Made by a program: the position numbers and the translations under genes. From Dyella sp. S184 (GTDB taxonomy: Bacteria; Pseudomonadota; Gammaproteobacteria; Xanthomonadales; Rhodanobacteraceae), in contig NZ_LMUE01000005.1 of the NCBI RefSeq assembly GCF_009766065.1, positions 1 through 64,000 of the forward strand: 64,000 nucleotides of DNA, written 5' to 3'. A model generated the notes under the pieces. It saw only the letters and a program-made list of their open reading frames with translations. It did no database searches and was not told where the DNA came from. Shown here in pieces: positions 59,572 through 64,000 of the stretch (position 1 is the first letter of the stretch; each line of letters begins with the position of its first letter).

Positions 59572-60618
59572 TCAATAAGAATCCAGCACCTGCAGCACAC
59601 CCACTTGCTTCATCTGTTGCACCAATGCATTGCTCGCGGCGATTTGTTCGTGTGTCAAGGAAGTACTCAGCTCGCCACGGGCACGCGCCTGGTCGGGTCG
59701 ATCGGGCACGTTCGACGGGAGATGAAAGAGCGCATAGGCAATCTCGGGACTTTTAGGCACACCACGCCCCTCGGCATACATGATCGCCAGACTCTTCGCC
59801 GCGACAGGGCTTCCATGCGCTGTTGCCACGCGATACCAGCGTGCAGCTTCAACGTAGTCGCGCGGCACGCCAATCCCGCCTTCATAAAGATCACCGAGTA
59901 TGAACTCGGCATCCACATAATGTTGCTCTGCCGCCTTTCGAAACCAGACGGCTGCGGTCGCATAATCCTTGGGCACGCCCTGACCTTTCATGTACATGCC
60001 GGCAAGCATGGCCTGTGCGTGAGAGTGTCCCTGTTCCGCTGCCTTCTGAAACCATGTCAGCGCCTTGACGTAATCGACTGGTACTCCCGAGCCAAAGTAG
60101 TACACCCGTGCCAGGTCATATTGCGCGAGCGCATTGCCCTGAATAGCCAATGGCTCGAATTTTCGAAATGCTTCGCCAAAATCGCCGACGCTGGCAGCTT
60201 TCTCTCCCTCCATTACGGTCGCATCCGGCGGAAATGACGAGGCTGGTGGTGTCGGTGCTGCGTTAAAGTTGACGGGCAGCCTCACATAACCTTCCACCGC
60301 AACACCATTGACGGTTTTTGGCTTGAATCGCCAATGTCGGATCGCGTTCAATGCAGCTTCGTCGAGTACCCGATAACCGCTGGACTGGTCGATACGTGCC
60401 GTGATGACATGTCCCTCGATATCGATATCCATCAGCATGAGAACCATGCCTTCTGGGCGATTCGAAGCCGACCCCGGATATTGCGGCATAGGGGTGTAAA
60501 TAGGCACTGGTGGCGCGATGACCTCGGCGCGATCCATGCTGTTTGCTACGGCTCCCACCGTACTTCCCATGAGAAGCATCGCCAATGCGAAATGCTTCGC
60601 CAGACCATGGATCATCAC
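59572..60618 (-). CDS. TonB C-terminal/Sel1-repeat protein
   Basis: 348 residues with a signal peptide (cleavage near GAVANS). A TonB_C-like domain follows at about 35–118 (PQYPGSASNRPEGMVLMLMDIDIEGHV...LDEAALNAIRHWRFKP). Then come four Sel1-like repeats (about 150–305) with the pattern A..DLA..Y..G.GVP.DY..A..WF.KAAEQG. Sel1 repeats mediate protein–protein contacts. The fusion suggests a periplasmic adaptor of unknown role. A GTG at 60618 is followed by ATG at 60615; either could start, with AGGGG upstream. Confidence 0.85.
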   Translation of the reverse strand: MMIHGLAKHFALAMLLMGSTVGAVANSMDRAEVIAPPVPIYTPMPQYPGSASNRPEGMVLMLMDIDIEGHVITARIDQSSGYRVLDEAALNAIRHWRFKPKTVNGVAVEGYVRLPVNFNAAPTPPASSFPPDATVMEGEKAASVGDFGEAFRKFEPLAIQGNALAQYDLARVYYFGSGVPVDYVKALTWFQKAAEQGHSHAQAMLAGMYMKGQGVPKDYATAAVWFRKAAEQHYVDAEFILGDLYEGGIGVPRDYVEAARWYRVATAHGSPVAAKSLAIMYAEGRGVPKSPEIAYALFHLPSNVPDRPDQARARGELSTSLTHEQIAASNALVQQMKQVGVLQVLDSY

Positions 60619-60695
60619 AATTCATCCCCTTTCTGGACTGCTCATGAAAACTCAACGCTGACCCCATCAGCGTTGATTGGACTGAGTGCGCGATA

Positions 60696-61451
60696 TCAGT
60701 TGCGCGATTGCAGCTTCGACAGCAGCCGCAGCAGCTCCAGGTACAGCCACACCAGGGTCACCACCAGCGCGAACGCGCCGTACCACTCCATGTACTTCGG
60801 CGCACCGGCGTTGACGCCGGATTCGATGAAGTCGAAGTCGAGCACCAGGTTCAGCGCGGCGATCACCACCACGACCACGCTGAACGCGATGCCGATGCCG
60901 CTATGGCCGTTGATGAAGCCCATCGAGTGGCCGAAGAAGCCCATCGCGAAATTGGCCAGGTACAGCAGCATCACGCCGCCGGTGGCGGCGACGATGCCGA
61001 GCTTGAATTTCTCGGTGACCTTGATCAGCCCGCTGCGATAGGCCAGCAGCAGCGCCGCCATGGTGCCGAAGGTCAGCCCCACCGCCTGGATCACGATGCC
61101 CGGATAGCGCATCTCGAAGATCGCCGACAGCGCGCCGATGAACAGACCTTCCACCAAGGCATATAGCGGCGCGGTAATCGGCGCCCAGGTCTTCTTGAAT
61201 GAGGTGATCAGGGCCAGGATCAGGCCGCCGATCGCGCCGATCAGCACCAACGGGAGCATTGCCGGCATGCTGGCCGGACCGCTGAACTGGCTCCAGCTGT
61301 ACATCGCACCGACCAGAACCAGGATCAGCAGAAACCCGGTCTTGTTGACCGTGCCGTTGATCGTCATCGCCTCGTCGCCGCGCGAAACGACTGCGCCGCT
61401 GGCCGCGTCCAGGAAGGTGTTCTTGTTGAGTACCGGATTGCCGCTTTGCAT
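60696..61451 (-). CDS. Bax inhibitor-1/YccA family membrane protein
   Basis: 251-residue polytopic membrane protein with seven predicted helices. The N-terminal tail ([19 protein letters not shown]) resembles a distinctive 'YbhL/YccA with SGNPAL' bacterial subgroup. The C-terminal helices hold the paired acidic residues ([40 protein letters not shown]). It is likely a pH-sensitive ion leak channel or an FtsH-modulating protein, as for family members. Divergent from hemC. Confidence 0.9.
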   Translation of the reverse strand: MQSGNPVLNKNTFLDAASGAVVSRGDEAMTINGTVNKTGFLLILVLVGAMYSWSQFSGPASMPAMLPLVLIGAIGGLILALITSFKKTWAPITAPLYALVEGLFIGALSAIFEMRYPGIVIQAVGLTFGTMAALLLAYRSGLIKVTEKFKLGIVAATGGVMLLYLANFAMGFFGHSMGFINGHSGIGIAFSVVVVVIAALNLVLDFDFIESGVNAGAPKYMEWYGAFALVVTLVWLYLELLRLLSKLQSRN

Positions 61452-61586
61452 GATCTTCTCCTATGCGATGCCGACCATCGTAGCTGTCCGTCGCGGGCTG
61501 CGCACCCGTCCTGCGCCGATACGTCGCTGCACCCGTACGCGGAAACTACGCGACAATATGACCCAGCCAAATGTCGCGGAGTTCCA

Positions 61587-62504
61587 ATGAATCCCCCCAC
61601 CCTGCGTATCGCCACCCGCAAGAGCGCACTCGCGCTGTGGCAGGCCGAGCACGTCGCCGCCCTGCTGCGCGCGGCGCATCCGGGGCTGTTGGTGGAACTG
61701 GTGCCGATGACTACTCGTGGCGACGAGATTCTCGACCAGCCGCTGGCGACGATCGGCGGTAAGGGCCTGTTCCTGAAGGAACTCGAGGTGGCTATGCTGG
61801 AAGGCCGCGCCGACCTGGCCGTGCATTCGCTGAAGGACGTACCAGCCCAGCTGGAACCGGGTTTCGTGCTGCCGGCGATCCTGCCGCGCGCGGATGCGGC
61901 GGATGCGTTTGTCAGCAACCATTACGCGGACCTCGCTGCGTTGCCCCACGGCGCACGGGTCGGCACCTCATCGCTGCGGCGGCAGGCGCAGCTGCGCGCG
62001 CTGCGGCCGGATCTGGTGCTGCTCGACCTACGCGGCAATGTCGGCACCCGCCTCGGCAAGCTCGACGCTGGCGACTACTACGCGATCGTGCTGGCTTGCG
62101 CCGGTCTGGAGCGGCTGGGTCTGGCCGCACGCATCCGCGGCCGACTGGCCGCACCGGACTGGCTGCCGGCACCGGGGCAGGCGGCGATCGCGATCGAGGC
62201 GCGTGAAGGGCAGGCCAGCGTGCTGGCCCTGCTCGCCGCGCTGGACGATGCCGATACCCGACTCACCATCACCGCCGAGCGCGCGATGAACCAGGCACTC
62301 GGCGGCAGCTGCACGGTGCCGGTCGGCGCCTGGTGTGTGCTTGGCGAACACGGACTGTATCTGCGCGGCATGGTTGGCGATGCGGCCAGCGGCCGCTTGC
62401 TGCATGCCGAGGGCAGCAGCACCAGCGATCAGGCGGAGGCCCTGGGCCAACACGTCGCCGCGACCCTGCTGGCCCAGGGCGCGGACGAACTGCTCGGACG
62501 CTGA
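61587..62504 (+). CDS. hemC: Porphobilinogen deaminase (hydroxymethylbilane synthase)
   Basis: Polymerises four porphobilinogens to hydroxymethylbilane in haem synthesis. 305 residues. It opens with [17 protein letters not shown], then [30 protein letters not shown], the catalytic Asp region, and [10 protein letters not shown] with the Cys that holds the dipyrromethane cofactor. The ATG at 61587 has a GGAG site. hemD does not follow here. Confidence 0.97.
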   Translation: MNPPTLRIATRKSALALWQAEHVAALLRAAHPGLLVELVPMTTRGDEILDQPLATIGGKGLFLKELEVAMLEGRADLAVHSLKDVPAQLEPGFVLPAILPRADAADAFVSNHYADLAALPHGARVGTSSLRRQAQLRALRPDLVLLDLRGNVGTRLGKLDAGDYYAIVLACAGLERLGLAARIRGRLAAPDWLPAPGQAAIAIEAREGQASVLALLAALDDADTRLTITAERAMNQALGGSCTVPVGAWCVLGEHGLYLRGMVGDAASGRLLHAEGSSTSDQAEALGQHVAATLLAQGADELLGR

Positions 62505-62522
62505 TCGCGCACCACAACGTAA

Positions 62523-62552
62523 ACGGCCCTCCCGCTTGCGCGGAAGGGCCGT
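62523..62552 (-). terminator. Hairpin between convergent hemC and the DUF481 gene
   Basis: Arms ACGGCCCT (62523–62530) and AGGGCCGT (62545–62552), extended inward by CCGC/GCGG with one mismatch and a TTGC loop. Only a short U-stretch follows, on the minus strand, so it better serves the leftward DUF481 transcript, though it may act in both directions. Confidence 0.5.
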
Positions 62553-62581
62553 CGATACTGCGGCAACGAAGCAGGCTGGAC

Positions 62582-63394
62582 TTAGAAACTGTAGACCAGG
62601 TTGGTGGTCGCCAGCGTATCCGTCTTCTTGATACCCGGCAGCACGGTGCTGTTGTGACGCACCTGGAAACCCACCTTCAGCGACAGCTTCTTGGTCATGC
62701 TGACTGCGATACCGGCATCGTTCTGCATATAGGTATCCTTCGAGCCCGATTCCAGCAGGAAGGTGTCATCGAACGAGGTGTTGTCGGTGATCTTGAACTT
62801 GTAGTTGACCAGACCACGCAGCACCGTCTGACCTTCCACGGTCGTCTGCTGCGGTACATCGATGCCGCCGACCACGACGTCGGTAACCGCCGGGCGGAAG
62901 CGCATGTAACCGGGGCCGACCTCGAACGACAACTCGTTACGATCGTCTTTCACGGCGATGTAGCCATAACCAATGGCGACGGTGCCCTGCCACAGCTGGG
63001 CACCGAAATCGTTGTGGTCGTAATACACGGAACCGACGATGTAGCTGCGCGGATCGAGCTTGAAGCCAGCCGAGGCTCCCGCCGTAAAATCATTCGCGGT
63101 GGTGTTGAACTGATTGACCGTATTGCCGGCGGCGTCGACCACCTTGGTCTGGCTCTTGGCGCGCAGCTCGCTGAGGAAGATATCGTTCTTCCACTGGTCG
63201 TTTTCCTGCTTGAAGTCCAGCTTGGCGTTGATGTTCTGCGAACGCGAGTTGCCGGTGGTCGAGGCAAAACCCATTTGGCCCGAACCGCTCCAACCCCCAT
63301 CGTTGGTGGCAGCGGCAGGCGTTGCGTCCTGAGCCTGCGCAGCAGAGCTTGCAAGGGCGGCCAGCAGCAGGCCGGCGATCAAGGTCTTTTTCAT
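62582..63394 (-). CDS. DUF481 (YdiY-like) outer-membrane beta-barrel protein
   Basis: 270 residues: a signal peptide ends at AQAQ and is followed by alternating amphipathic strands of a small beta-barrel (GWSGSGQMGFASTTGNSRSQNINAKLDF, ...). It ends in LVYSF, the terminal aromatic expected by the BAM machinery. DUF481 proteins include salt-induced E. coli YdiY; function is otherwise unknown. It has no ribosome site of note. Convergent with hemC. Confidence 0.88.
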   Translation of the reverse strand: MKKTLIAGLLLAALASSAAQAQDATPAAATNDGGWSGSGQMGFASTTGNSRSQNINAKLDFKQENDQWKNDIFLSELRAKSQTKVVDAAGNTVNQFNTTANDFTAGASAGFKLDPRSYIVGSVYYDHNDFGAQLWQGTVAIGYGYIAVKDDRNELSFEVGPGYMRFRPAVTDVVVGGIDVPQQTTVEGQTVLRGLVNYKFKITDNTSFDDTFLLESGSKDTYMQNDAGIAVSMTKKLSLKVGFQVRHNSTVLPGIKKTDTLATTNLVYSF

Positions 63395-63683
63395 CGGGGG
63401 CAGTCCATTTGTTAATTAATAGTGATGCGTACCTTAACGAAATGGATTGAACGAACTGTGAACGCTTGCTAGCGCGGTTCAGGCAGCACTGAGTTTCAGG
63501 CCGCCGAAACCTTTGGCAAAAGTCATCGCGCCTATGTGGTCCGGACATCCCGCCAAGCGGACAACGGCACGTCGCGTAGCCCGTCACTCCTAAGCGCTAT
63601 ACATCGAGCAAGCTATGGCTTGCGGCAGCCATGCACCGCCGCCATGCTACAAACGTTCATCCCCACGATATGCCGACGAGTCC
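63395..63683. other. Intergenic region upstream of DUF481 and WYL genes
   Basis: These 289 bases separate two divergent genes. They contain an AT-rich TTAATTAATA patch near 63412–63421 close to the DUF481 start. An inverted pair, AAGCTATGGCTT (63610–63621), is small. I see no supported gene, tRNA or convincing terminator. Confidence 0.4.
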
Positions 63684-64000
63684 ATGGATCGCTACGAACG
63701 CATACTGACCCTGCACCGCCTGCTGAAATCGGCGCATTACCCAATTCCGCTGTCGCGCCTGCTCGGCGAACTGGAGTGTTCGCGCGCCACGCTGTATCGC
63801 GACATCGCGTTTCTGCGCGACGCGCTGCGCGCGCCGATCGAAAGCGCTGGCGGCGAGCAGGCCGCGTTTCGCTACGAAGTCGGCGAGGGCGAACGCTTCG
63901 AGTTGCCAGGGCTGTGGCTGACCTCCGACGAACTGTCCGCGCTGCTGGCCCTGAACGAGCTGATCAGCCGCTCCGGACCGGGCGTGCTGGCCGGTGCACT
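63684..64000 (+). CDS. WYL/HTH_11-type transcriptional regulator, truncated by window end
   Basis: The first 105 codons are present, starting MDRYERILTLHRLLKS. An N-terminal winged helix-turn-helix (SRLLGELECSRATLYRDIAFLRDAL, about 22–48) is followed by FRYEVGEGERFELPGLWLTSDELSALLAL, as in WYL-domain regulators of the YafY type. The WYL domain itself lies beyond base 64000. These regulators often control stress, repair or defence genes; the target cannot be inferred. Confidence 0.85.
   Translation, partial: MDRYERILTLHRLLKSAHYPIPLSRLLGELECSRATLYRDIAFLRDALRAPIESAGGEQAAFRYEVGEGERFELPGLWLTSDELSALLALNELISRSGPGVLAGA

Overview
This is a high-GC chromosomal window whose gene content and order point to the Xanthomonadales (Lysobacterales), most likely family Rhodanobacteraceae (Rhodanobacter/Dyella/Luteibacter-like). 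The diagnostic runs are tyrS–M23 peptidase–anmK, coaBC–dut–algC(long form) beside radC, argS followed directly by an FtsN-like SPOR protein, patatin–adc–bdhA, and divergent speA/speE. The assignment is by inference from these families and their order; there is no rRNA gene in the window to confirm it. A strong rRNA-type promoter at the extreme left edge fires leftward out of the window.

0–13.7 kb is housekeeping: tyrS, an M23 murein endopeptidase, anmK, a small hypothetical gene, ampG, exonuclease III, a GNAT enzyme, pyrE, a DUF4124 periplasmic protein, membrane-anchored phosphomannomutase/phosphoglucomutase, dut, coaBC and radC. MepM-like, AnmK and AmpG together form a cell-wall recycling neighbourhood. 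The 505-base radC–argS gap (13.68–14.18 kb) is the most information-dense non-coding stretch. It holds a probable minus-strand small RNA with two C-rich hairpin loops and an intrinsic terminator, nested competing inverted repeats, two perfect DnaA boxes, and a perfect IHF consensus site between them.

14.2–34.8 kb carries argS, the SPOR protein, an SDR, a patatin/acetoacetate decarboxylase/3-hydroxybutyrate dehydrogenase run, speA and speE (polyamines), a ParA-like orphan ATPase, sixA, yceI, a PLD-type lipoprotein, a TonB-C-terminal protein, a FadI-type thiolase, an unrecognised protein, a PAS-PAS-PAS-GGDEF-EAL protein and a GNAT enzyme. 34.9–43.6 kb is one giant NdvB-type cyclic beta-glucan synthase (GT84 + GH94, about 2,900 residues).

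43.6–47.0 kb is accessory DNA of visibly lower GC. Two integron-type gene cassettes can be read: a GIY-YIG nuclease and a SEC-C/HNH-like zinc protein. One attC site closely resembles the class-1 aadA attC, and a second is degenerate; no integrase gene lies in the window. A DHCW-type cupin, a GNAT enzyme and a left-handed-beta-helix acetyltransferase follow. A TetR regulator and a DHA2-type MFS exporter then face each other across a 26-bp palindromic operator.

49.5–58.2 kb is a tightly packed sugar-phosphate operon (zwf–HAD–tal–pgi–pgm–tkt). The right end holds an OafA-type acyltransferase, a TonB/Sel1 protein, a Bax-inhibitor-1 family protein, hemC, a DUF481 outer-membrane protein and the start of a WYL-type regulator cut by the window edge.
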